Virus record (IMG/VR): IMGVR_UViG_3300042453_001774
Coordinates: 1-29,377 of that record
Direction: 5' to 3' (one strand)
Length of the DNA: 29,377 nucleotides
From: a virus
Under the pieces are notes generated by a model. The model made no database searches and had not been told where the DNA came from. It saw only the letters and a list, made by a program, of their open reading frames with translations. Made by a program: the position numbers and the translations under genes. This document shows, piece after piece, positions 24,257 to 29,377 of the stretch; position 1 is the stretch's first letter, and each line of letters opens with the position of its first letter.

Positions 24257-24986
24257 TTATTTCATTCTCAAAATTTGTTAAAGAAAAAGAATCAATAAAA
24301 TATAATATTTCTTTATTTTGTTTATATGTTTCTTGACTCGATATGAACAAACTATTTATACCAGAAATACCATTTTTAAAATCATAATATTCATTTAATT
24401 TACTTTCATTATTTTTTTCTTCTATACCATTATTAATAAAATATTCAACTGAATCAGAAAAATTTTCTACTAGTTTTAATTCAAAGGAATATTTTTGATT
24501 CCACTGGTTATCTTCTTTTCTAAAAACATAGTTAATTCCAGTTCCTAAAGAACCAACTACAAAGGCTTTTAATTTATTTAAATTTTCTTGTTTATCGATT
24601 ATGTAACCAAAATTTTGAGACACATCAAAACCTGCACAAAATCCTGCTGTGGCTGCTGCAATTAAGTCTCCAGAAGAAAAAGATGAACCAGAAATTCCAC
24701 TATAAAAAATAGCCTTATAAGAATCTATTTCCTCTTCAACATCCTTTTGGGATTTAGGAAATTCTAAAAATGGATTTATTATTTCTCCACAATAAAATGG
24801 TACATAATAATATTTAAAGTCAGAATAATTTTCTATTGATATTTTATCTAATAATAAATCATAATTTAATTTTTTAGAAAAAATATTATTTTTAAATTTT
24901 TCTATAGAATACCCATTAGAAAAATTAAACATTTTTAATTCTTTTCCTTGAAAATTATATGAAATTTTATTAAAATTATTAAACAT
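24243..24986 (-). CDS. Baseplate wedge protein, gp53-like (tentative)
   Basis: A 247-residue AT-rich, Asn/Lys/Phe-rich protein. The start FNNFNKISYNFQGKELKMFN resembles the opening of gp53-type wedge proteins (a short F...I.Y segment leading into a first strand and helix). The DFKYYYVPFYCGEIINPFLE stretch may correspond to the part of gp53 that describes a ladder of wedge contacts. Beyond that I find no strong motif; a SGSSFSSGDLIAAATAGFCAGF segment is Gly/Ala-rich and a GSLGTGINYVFRKEDN segment follows. It lies between the tube cap and hub genes, a baseplate context. SD AAGGAAAG before the start is good. The real identity could also be a hub or tube-associated protein of another type. Confidence 0.4.
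   Translation of the reverse strand: MFNNFNKISYNFQGKELKMFNFSNGYSIEKFKNNIFSKKLNYDLLLDKISIENYSDFKYYYVPFYCGEIINPFLEFPKSQKDVEEEIDSYKAIFYSGISGSSFSSGDLIAAATAGFCAGFDVSQNFGYIIDKQENLNKLKAFVVGSLGTGINYVFRKEDNQWNQKYSFELKLVENFSDSVEYFINNGIEEKNNESKLNEYYDFKNGISGINSLFISSQETYKQNKEILYFIDSFSLTNFENEINGSS
24353..24360 (-). promoter_or_regulatory. Possible internal late promoter before the hub gene
   Basis: An exact TATAAATA on the minus strand lies inside the gp53-like coding region, 96 bases before the large hub gene ATG. It could start a hub-specific late transcript. Because it lies within coding sequence in an AT-rich genome, chance occurrence is possible. Confidence 0.35.
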
Positions 24987-24994
24987 TACTTTCC

Positions 24995-25783
24995 TTAAAT
25001 ATCAGTTGATGATTCTAAAGCATCAGCTGCTAATTCAGATTTACTCAATATTCTTCCACCTTTATTTGTACCTGTTTCATGTTCTTGAAACACCAAAGTT
25101 AAAGCAGTGACCATTGGCCCACCATCTTCAAAAAATCTAGGAACATCTTGTGGTATTGGACTTTTATTTATATGTACAGATCTAAGTACACAAACTAATG
25201 GATCTGAGAGCCAAGAAGCACTTAAAAATTCAGTTGATCCTTCTCCTGCTACTGCCACTCTCCATAAATCTGGGGGAAATGTTCTTTCGGGTGTTGAAGT
25301 CGCCGCAGGATAGGAATTTGTTCTAAAATAATTACACATATCAGTTATAGTTCTAGACTCAAGTAAGCTTCTAGGAACTAAAACATATTCAAATATAAAA
25401 ACTCTTCTAGCTTCATTTACTAATGTTAATTCGTTTGTATTTCCAAATCGTCTATATGTTGAAGTAGTAGCTGCCTTTTCTAAAGAATATAATGCTCTAT
25501 CAACAAAGAACTTTTTATATAATGCTGGTCTTCCTCCAACTGTATTTAATTCATTTGCTTTTGATAATTGATTTCCACCAACAGTACCTGCCGTTGCATT
25601 ATATTCGTGTTCAGTTTTAATTAAAAGTTCTTGCGGTAGAGGAAGTTGAATATATCCATCAGACCTAGAAACTATAGCATCTCTAGTTCTTTCTTTTGCT
25701 AAAACACTATATGGTGCATGATGGAATATTAACCAATATGGTATTTCTGTTAAATCGTCTTGTGGATATACAAAATTTGCCAT
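24995..25783 (-). CDS. 48: Baseplate tail tube cap protein, gp48-like
   Basis: A 262-residue protein that fits the tube cap, which sits between hub and tube initiator gp54. The N-terminal region has YWLIFHHAPYSVLAKERTRD and then IQLPLPQELLIKTEHEYNA, as in gp48-like proteins of cyanophages. The second half is a tube-type fold: RRVFIFEYVLVPRSLLESRT (helix and strand), PPDLWRVAV, LSDPLVCVLRSVHINKSP and DGGPMVTALTLVFQEHET, the last being the outer strand of the gp19/gp54/gp48 fold. T4 gp48 has 364 residues. It is first in the minus-strand block, with a late-promoter variant 18 bases upstream, and diverges from the gp4 gene. Confidence 0.7.
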   Translation of the reverse strand: MANFVYPQDDLTEIPYWLIFHHAPYSVLAKERTRDAIVSRSDGYIQLPLPQELLIKTEHEYNATAGTVGGNQLSKANELNTVGGRPALYKKFFVDRALYSLEKAATTSTYRRFGNTNELTLVNEARRVFIFEYVLVPRSLLESRTITDMCNYFRTNSYPAATSTPERTFPPDLWRVAVAGEGSTEFLSASWLSDPLVCVLRSVHINKSPIPQDVPRFFEDGGPMVTALTLVFQEHETGTNKGGRILSKSELAADALESSTDI

Positions 25784-25801
25784 TTTTTTTTCTTTAATAT
25801 A

Positions 25802-25809
25802 TATTTACA
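25802..25809 (-). promoter_or_regulatory. Late promoter variant at the divergent junction
   Basis: TGTAAATA on the minus strand (7 of 8 matches to TATAAATA) lies 18 bases before the gp48-like ATG, much like the 19 bases at gene 23. The 25-base gap between the divergent genes holds little else, only A/T tracts. On the plus strand I see no TATAAATA before gene 4. Confidence 0.45.
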
Positions 25810-26237
25810 TGGCATATAAGACAAAATTTACTCCACAAAACATAAAAAAATATGTTGGTAATTTGGATAAAATTTTTTGCAAATCTTTGTGGGAAAGAAA
25901 ATTATGCAAGTATTTTGATTCACAAGAAAATATAATTAAGTGGTGTTACGAATGTATAAAAATACCTTACATATCTCCTGTTGATAATAAAAAACACAAT
26001 TACTATCCTGATTTTTTAGTTCTTCTTAAAGAAAAAAATGGAAAAGAAAAAACTTTAATTGTTGAAGTAAAACCAGAAAAACAAACAGAAGCTCCAAAAA
26101 ATATTAAAACTAAATCATATAAAAATGAAATGAAAACATTTTTAGTAAATGATGCTAAATGGAAAGCAGCTAAAAATCTTTGCGAGAATAACAGTTGGAA
26201 TTTTAAAATACTAACAGAAAAAAATTTATTCAGATGA
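25809..26237 (+). CDS. 4: Head completion protein gp4
   Basis: This is the T4-type head completion protein (also called gp50/gp65), added to filled heads before tail joining. It has 142 residues (T4 gp4 has 150). It starts KTKFTPQNIKKYVGNLDKIF with CKSLWERKLCKYFD. A PD-(D/E)XK nuclease-like core is visible: Glu29 in SLWER, Asp68 in YYPDFLV, and Glu86-x-Lys88 in IVEVKP. This resembles the TnsA-like fold seen in gp4 relatives. In the family it is thought to process or protect the DNA end at the portal; whether it still cuts is unknown. It is the first gene of the plus-strand block and overlaps the next start (ATGA). Confidence 0.88.
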   Translation: MAYKTKFTPQNIKKYVGNLDKIFCKSLWERKLCKYFDSQENIIKWCYECIKIPYISPVDNKKHNYYPDFLVLLKEKNGKEKTLIVEVKPEKQTEAPKNIKTKSYKNEMKTFLVNDAKWKAAKNLCENNSWNFKILTEKNLFR

Positions 26238-26869
26238 GCAATTCTATAGACACAATTAGATCATTAATAATAAATTCTGGAGGAATTCAAAGATCCAATA
26301 GATTTAATGTCATTGTATATACTCCTAGTGGAACAAATACAATGACTGCATTGGAAGTATCATTTGGCGGAAGACAAATAGATGTTGTTACGGATAGAAT
26401 TGGTAGTACAGGATTGGGGAGAAGTATACCAATTGCACAATCGTATAATGATACTGGATTTTCACGGTCAATTACCCAATATCAATCAAATCTTCTTATA
26501 ACATTTCCAATAGAACAAAATTGGTCAACATATTCTAAAATAGAAAATTGGATGAATCTTATAGTACAAGATGGATTAATACCATTTCCAAATTCTAGTA
26601 TTTCATTTGCTAGATCATATAACGATTATGCAAGACCTGGATTAGTAGAAGTAGAATGTTTAGATATGAATGGGAATGCTAGAGGGCTATTTACATTTAG
26701 AGAAGCATATCCTATAAAATTAAATCCAATCACAATGAGTGCTAAAACAGGAGAACCAGCAAAGTTTGATGTATTTTTTGTTTTTAGATCATATGAATTT
26801 ACAATACCAACTGGAGTTGGTATTAACGCGCAACAATCCCCAGCACTTCAAACACAGCCCGAATTTTAA
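26234..26869 (+). CDS. 54: Baseplate tail tube initiator, gp54-like
   Basis: A 211-residue tube-fold protein. IQRSNRFNVIVYTPSG is the first strand. ALEVSFGGRQIDVVTDRIG is followed by IPIAQSYNDTGFSRSITQYQ and SNLLITFPIEQNWSTYSKIE with NWMNLIV. This last block matches T4 gp54 (LVISFRMD...YRAMQDWVNSV). The end LFTFREAYPIKLNPITMSA leading to FDVFFVFRSYEF parallels gp54 (CIPISVSSPELSYD, TFDVTFAYRVM). T4 gp54 is longer (320). It would polymerise on the gp48-like cap and start the tube. Unlike in T4, it lies apart from the cap gene and on the opposite strand. It could instead be another tube-fold baseplate protein such as a gp3-like one. Confidence 0.7.
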   Translation: MSNSIDTIRSLIINSGGIQRSNRFNVIVYTPSGTNTMTALEVSFGGRQIDVVTDRIGSTGLGRSIPIAQSYNDTGFSRSITQYQSNLLITFPIEQNWSTYSKIENWMNLIVQDGLIPFPNSSISFARSYNDYARPGLVEVECLDMNGNARGLFTFREAYPIKLNPITMSAKTGEPAKFDVFFVFRSYEFTIPTGVGINAQQSPALQTQPEF

Positions 26870-26895
26870 TATCAAATATATTTAAGATTTAAACT

Positions 26896-27582
26896 ATGAA
26901 ATTTCAAAGATCATATCCAAAGTATCAAACCGTTTTACCTTCAACTGGAGAAAAAATTTATTTTAGACCATTTTTAGTCTCTGATGAAAAATCTTTATTA
27001 ATTATAAAAGAAGAAAAAAATTCATCTCTGATAATTAAAAATGTTTTAGAATTGATTGAAAAATGTTTTGATGGTATTAATAAAGAAAAAATAACATTAC
27101 AAGATATGGAATATCTTTTTTGTTCACTCAGATCAAAATCAATAGGTGAAATTGTAAAAACTAATTTTACATGTCCTATAACACAAGAAAAAATTAGAAC
27201 TAGTTTAGATTTATCTAATTTATTTTTAAAAGAGGGTAAAACATCCTTCGAATTGCAATTAGATGATAATTTAAAAATAAAATTTGAATCTCCAACTATA
27301 GTTAAAATACTTTTAATAGATGGAAAATTTGATATGGATCATTTTATAAAATGTTCGATATCACAAATTCAAAAAGAACATTCAATTTATAACTTTGAAG
27401 ATTTGAGTAGTTCTGATATAGAAGAAATTTTTTCTTTATTTACTAAAAAAGAATACAATGAAATAAAAAAATTTATTAATGATTTACCTAAAGTTTGTGC
27501 AGATGTAAAATACATCACAGCAGATGGAGTAGAAAGAACACTCAGATTGGACGGAGTACTTAATTTTTTTACTTTAATTTAA
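26896..27582 (+). CDS. 26: Baseplate hub assembly protein gp26 (zero-frame product)
   Basis: A 228-residue protein matching T4-like gp26: YPKYQTVLPSTGEKIYFRPF with LVSDEKSLL (cyanophage: LPSTGK..KFRPFLV.EEK.LL), then VLELIEKCFDGINKEKITLQ and DMEYLFCSLRSKSIGEIV. gp26 is needed for hub assembly in T4 and is thought to be a chaperone that does not stay in the virion. The C-terminus is helical with a final VKYITADGVERTLRLDGVLN strand. The reading frame ends with LNFFTLI, and the two Phe codons before it form part of a T_TTT_TTT slippery heptamer at 27564-27570. A fraction of ribosomes shifting -1 there would produce a 287-residue fusion with the gp51-like ORF. No strong SD is seen upstream of the ATG. 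Confidence 0.88.
   Translation: MKFQRSYPKYQTVLPSTGEKIYFRPFLVSDEKSLLIIKEEKNSSLIIKNVLELIEKCFDGINKEKITLQDMEYLFCSLRSKSIGEIVKTNFTCPITQEKIRTSLDLSNLFLKEGKTSFELQLDDNLKIKFESPTIVKILLIDGKFDMDHFIKCSISQIQKEHSIYNFEDLSSSDIEEIFSLFTKKEYNEIKKFINDLPKVCADVKYITADGVERTLRLDGVLNFFTLI
27564..27570 (+). other. Candidate -1 programmed frameshift site (T_TTT_TTT) in gene 26
   Basis: In the gp26 frame the codons AAT TTT TTT ACT give a perfect X_XXY_YYZ heptamer with X, Y and Z all T, four codons before the stop at 27580-27582. The -1 frame has a TAA at 27561-27563, immediately before the heptamer, and is open from 27564 to the TAA at 27756-27758, passing straight into the gp51-like ORF. A weak 6-bp stem (TAAATC 27580-27585 with GATTTA 27591-27596, 5-base loop) starts nine bases after the heptamer. 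The shifted product would have 225 zero-frame and 62 shifted residues. Confidence 0.6.
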
Positions 27583-27611
27583 ATCATATAGATTTATTAG
27601 TTTATTACAAG

Positions 27612-27758
27612 ATGAATTTCTTTTTATGTTCTAATAAAATTCTTTCTGTAGATGAACTTGAAAGTATGTTTCCGTGGGAAAGAGATATTTATTTCAATCA
27701 GTATAAAAATAAATTAGAAGAGGACGCAGAAAATGCCAGAAACAGAAATGTTTTCTAA
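27612..27758 (+). CDS. 51: gp51-like short ORF; probable C-terminal extension of gp26 by frameshift
   Basis: A 48-residue ORF (MNFFLCSNKILSVDELESMF, then PWERDIYFNQYKN, then a charged end). The SVDELESMFPWERDIY pattern resembles the short proteins that follow gp26 in T4-like phages. In T4 gene 51 follows gene 26 and encodes a hub assembly catalyst. There is no SD before its ATG, and its frame is open 16 codons further upstream to the slippery run in gene 26. It is therefore likely expressed as a 62-residue extension of gp26 rather than alone. The short-helix and acidic layout recalls the second part of lambda-type GT chaperones. It overlaps the next gene by 26 bases. Confidence 0.65.
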   Translation: MNFFLCSNKILSVDELESMFPWERDIYFNQYKNKLEEDAENARNRNVF

Positions 27759-28407
27759 CGAAGAAGAAACACCAAAAGATAATCGTTCTACTGAAATGAT
27801 GGATGAAAAAAAAGAAGTTTTTTCATCGGCAAATTACTCTTCTATTATTGATGATGATGAAAAAAATTCATCTATCGAAATTGTTCAAGAAAAAGAATCA
27901 ATAACAATACCAGAAAAAAAAGATTCTTTACCAGAAGAAAATTCTAATCAAAGTACCGAAAAAGAAAAAAGTCCAGAAGGACCATCATCAGAAAATTTAA
28001 CAAACAAACAAACTCTTAAGCCAGTTAGTTTTCCGACAGATTCATTGACTCCAAACAATGAAAATGATATACCAGAGCAAAAACAAGCAGAAGAAAACTC
28101 TGAAAATTTTATGTTATCTGATGTGGTAAAAGATAATACAGAAGCAAATGAATTATCCACAATATTAAATGAAACACAAGCTTTAACTAATGTACAAAAA
28201 GATGTAATAATAGAAAGAATAGATTCTATAGAAAAGATGCAAACGGAATCTAGTGGTGTTTCTGATTTTGATACACGATTAAATACTATGGCAGGAACTG
28301 TTATGGATTTTGATGACGGTGGTATAATAGATGTAAATAGCGGCCATATTTCTGATTTAAAATATTTTATGGATGAAATAAAAAGTCCTCCTGAGTGGAG
28401 GACTTAA
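27733..28407 (+). CDS. Acidic, low-complexity protein of unknown function
   Basis: A 224-residue protein, very rich in Glu, Ser, Asn, Asp and Lys through about residue 140 and probably disordered. The remainder (about 140-224) looks more ordered: TEANELSTILNETQALTNVQ, then a DVIIERIDSIEKMQ helix, and a MDFDDGGIIDVNSGHISDLK segment ending in KSPPEWRT. I recognise no family. It starts inside the gp51-like ORF with GAGG nine bases before the ATG, so it is the last gene of the plus-strand block. Position after gp26/gp51 suggests a tail-assembly or scaffold-type role, but there is no direct support. The 3' end doubles as the gene 32 terminator, and its last codons may be constrained by that. Confidence 0.65.
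   Translation: MPETEMFSNEEETPKDNRSTEMMDEKKEVFSSANYSSIIDDDEKNSSIEIVQEKESITIPEKKDSLPEENSNQSTEKEKSPEGPSSENLTNKQTLKPVSFPTDSLTPNNENDIPEQKQAEENSENFMLSDVVKDNTEANELSTILNETQALTNVQKDVIIERIDSIEKMQTESSGVSDFDTRLNTMAGTVMDFDDGGIIDVNSGHISDLKYFMDEIKSPPEWRT
28374..28405 (-). terminator. Intrinsic terminator of gene 32, inside the convergent ORF
   Basis: An 8-bp stem (AAGTCCTC 28383-28390 with GAGGACTT 28398-28405, 7-base loop) is followed on the minus strand by TTTATTTC, continuing the TT of the stem to make a TTTTT run. It is well placed to end the gene 32 transcript about 25 bases after its stop. It encodes the last residues of the acidic protein on the other strand. Confidence 0.85.
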
Positions 28408-28410
28408 TAT

Positions 28411-28440
28411 CTAATATTTAAAAAAATATTAGTCTTCTTT
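28411..28440 (+). terminator. Possible AT-rich terminator of the plus-strand block
   Basis: A perfect 9-bp stem (CTAATATTT 28411-28419 with AAATATTAG 28424-28432, AAAA loop) right after the acidic protein stop is followed on the plus strand by TCTTCTTT. The stem is nearly all A/T, so it is weaker than usual, but it stands at a convergent gene end. It includes the gene 32 stop codon. Confidence 0.4.
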
Positions 28441-29301
28441 AGCCAGTCGCTTGAAGTACTCAAGCGCATCTTCATCCTCGTCAGGCTTTGGAGCCTTACG
28501 AGCAGCAGCAGCCTCAACATCGTCCTCATCTTCCGCTCTCTTTGCGGCAGGGGCAACGCTGCGAATGTCGCCACCGAGAACATCATTGAGCTTCTTCTTG
28601 AGTTCGTCATATGACTTGAACTCACCAGGAGCAACAAAGTCCTGAAGCTTGTAAAGAGTCTTCCAGAGCTTTTCTAGCTTCTCATCATCGCCCTTGTAGA
28701 GTTCGCTAGCACCATCAAACTCAGACTTATCGTAGTTGGTGTAACCAGCAACCTTACGAATCTTTAGCTTGAAGTTAGCACCCTTCCAGAAGTCGAATGG
28801 GTTGATGGCTTCTTCGTCTTTGAACTGAGGCTGCATGGCCTCCTGGACCTTCTGGAAGATCTTAGTCCCGTACTTGAAGAGGAACACCTTACCTTCGTTC
28901 TGGGGGTTGGAGGGATCGCTAACAACCAGAATGTTGCTGATATAGGTTAGCTTACGCTTACGGGTACGAGCAAGATCCTTATCCTTCTCAACTCCGCTAT
29001 TCCAGAGTTCACTGTTGGCTTCGCAGATCGGACACTTCTGGCCGATGGTGGTCGGGCAGTTATCGATTAGCCAGCCACCCTTGCCCTGAAAGCCGTGTGA
29101 GTAGACCTTGGCCCACGGAACATCTTCACCTTCACACGCAGGCAGGAAGCGAATAACGGCATAGCCATTGCCAGCCTTATCAACTTCCGGTCGCCAGAAC
29201 CGATCATCCTTGTAATCGGCAGTCTTGTTTAGGTCTTCGATCTTCTTGGTTAGATCTTCAATGCTTGACTTCGAACGCTTCTTAAAATCGCTAAATGACA
29301 T
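28429..29301 (-). CDS. 32: Single-stranded DNA-binding protein gp32
   Basis: This is the T4-type ssDNA-binding protein for replication, recombination and repair. It has 290 residues (T4 gp32 has 301). The N-terminal basic B-domain (MSFSDFKKRSKSSIEDLTKK) mediates cooperativity. The core shows DRFWRPEVDKAGNGYAVIRF and LPACEGEDVPWAKVYSHGFQ. Zinc ligands are His69, Cys82, Cys90 and Cys93 (KCPICEANSELW), the same H-C-C-C set as in T4. The C-terminus is an acidic tail (EDEDDVEAAAARKAPKPDED) for partner proteins, ending in LEYFKRLAKED. G+C and codon use are clearly higher than in neighbouring genes, as for gene 23, which suggests selection for high expression. It has a strong AAGGAG SD and its own promoter, and converges on the plus-strand block. 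Confidence 0.97.
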   Translation of the reverse strand: MSFSDFKKRSKSSIEDLTKKIEDLNKTADYKDDRFWRPEVDKAGNGYAVIRFLPACEGEDVPWAKVYSHGFQGKGGWLIDNCPTTIGQKCPICEANSELWNSGVEKDKDLARTRKRKLTYISNILVVSDPSNPQNEGKVFLFKYGTKIFQKVQEAMQPQFKDEEAINPFDFWKGANFKLKIRKVAGYTNYDKSEFDGASELYKGDDEKLEKLWKTLYKLQDFVAPGEFKSYDELKKKLNDVLGGDIRSVAPAAKRAEDEDDVEAAAARKAPKPDEDEDALEYFKRLAKED

Positions 29302-29320
29302 ATAGTCTCCTTATATTAAC

Positions 29321-29337
29321 CCAAGGAACTCCCTTGG
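29321..29337 (-). promoter_or_regulatory. Stem-loop in the gene 32 leader
   Basis: CCAAGG (29321-29326) and CCTTGG (29332-29337) form a perfect 6-bp stem with a 5-base loop. It lies near the predicted 5' end of the message, about 20 bases before the start codon and just upstream of the SD. T4 gene 32 has a 5' pseudoknot that nucleates gp32 binding for translational autoregulation; this hairpin could do a similar job or simply stabilise the message. I do not see a convincing pseudoknot partner. Confidence 0.5.
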
Positions 29338-29347
29338 CCGATGGTGT

Positions 29348-29375
29348 AGTATACCAAAGATTGGTGTTTAGTCAA
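29348..29375 (-). promoter_or_regulatory. Sigma70-like promoter of gene 32
   Basis: On the minus strand TTGACT (29370-29375) and TATACT (29348-29353) are separated by 16 bases, each one mismatch from the host consensus. TGG before the -10 gives an extended -10 (TGn). The start would be near 29341, about 40 bases before the ATG, leaving room for the leader stem-loop and the SD. The same hexamer pair stands before uvsY, so both DNA-metabolism genes may share early or middle control by host polymerase. Confidence 0.65.
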
Positions 29376-29377
29376 AA

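Noticed and set aside
1-29377. tRNA genes, insertion sequences, integrase or attachment sites
   Set aside because: None was seen. Gaps between genes are nearly all under 30 bases, coding is continuous, and no transposase, integrase or long inverted repeats were found by eye.

Overview
This window is part of the genome of a T4-like contractile-tailed phage (myovirus). It carries most of the T4 virion morphogenesis core: the head genes (20, 67, 21, 22, 23 and head-completion gene 4), the packaging motor (16, 17), the neck (13, 14, 15), sheath and tube (18, 19) and many baseplate genes (6, 25, 26, 27-, 48-, 51-, 53- and 54-like). Parts of the T4 recombination/replication set flank it: uvsY at the left edge and gene 32 at the right. 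The DNA is strongly AT-rich, but genes 23, 32 and much of 17 are visibly richer in G+C. The proteins are divergent T4 homologues rather than close T4 relatives. Gene 23 followed by a small gene and then uvsY recalls the cyanophage/marine branch of T4-like phages. The host cannot be read from the sequence.

Layout. A long minus-strand block runs from the gp48-like gene (about 25.8 kb) down to uvsY (position 1). In transcription order it holds: gp48-like tube cap, gp53-like wedge, a gp27-like hub split into a large cysteine-tailed protein and a small C-terminal-domain protein, gp25, gp6, a gp7/tail-protein-I-like wedge protein, a large gp8-like protein, a tail protein with an LQASELNELQ motif, a cysteine-rich protein, gp13, gp14, gp15, gp16, gp17, two sheath paralogues, two tube paralogues, gp20, gp67-like, gp21, a basic protein carrying prohead-protease sites, gp22, gp23, another tube-fold protein, and the start of UvsY. 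Genes abut or overlap by a few bases, often as ATGA. A short plus-strand block (25.8-28.4 kb) holds gp4, a gp54-like tube initiator, gp26, a gp51-like short ORF and an acidic low-complexity protein. Gene 32 on the minus strand converges on it.

Regulation. Exact copies of the T4 late promoter element TATAAATA lie at canonical distance before genes 22 and 23, and one-base variants lie before gene 67 and the gp48-like gene. A strong intrinsic terminator follows gene 23. Gene 32 has a sigma70-like promoter with a hairpin leader, and an intrinsic terminator buried in the 3' end of the convergent ORF.

Main points of interest. (1) A perfect T_TTT_TTT slippery heptamer sits just before the gp26 stop codon, exactly where the -1 frame opens into the gp51-like ORF. 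This predicts a gp26-gp51 -1 frameshift fusion analogous to the lambda G/GT tail chaperones. (2) Sheath and tube are both duplicated, side by side. (3) A basic protein with consensus prohead-protease sites is inserted between genes 21 and 22. (4) There are two unusual cysteine-rich proteins, one being the hub tail. No tape-measure gene and no gp5-type lysozyme are recognisable here, so the tail set is incomplete in this window.
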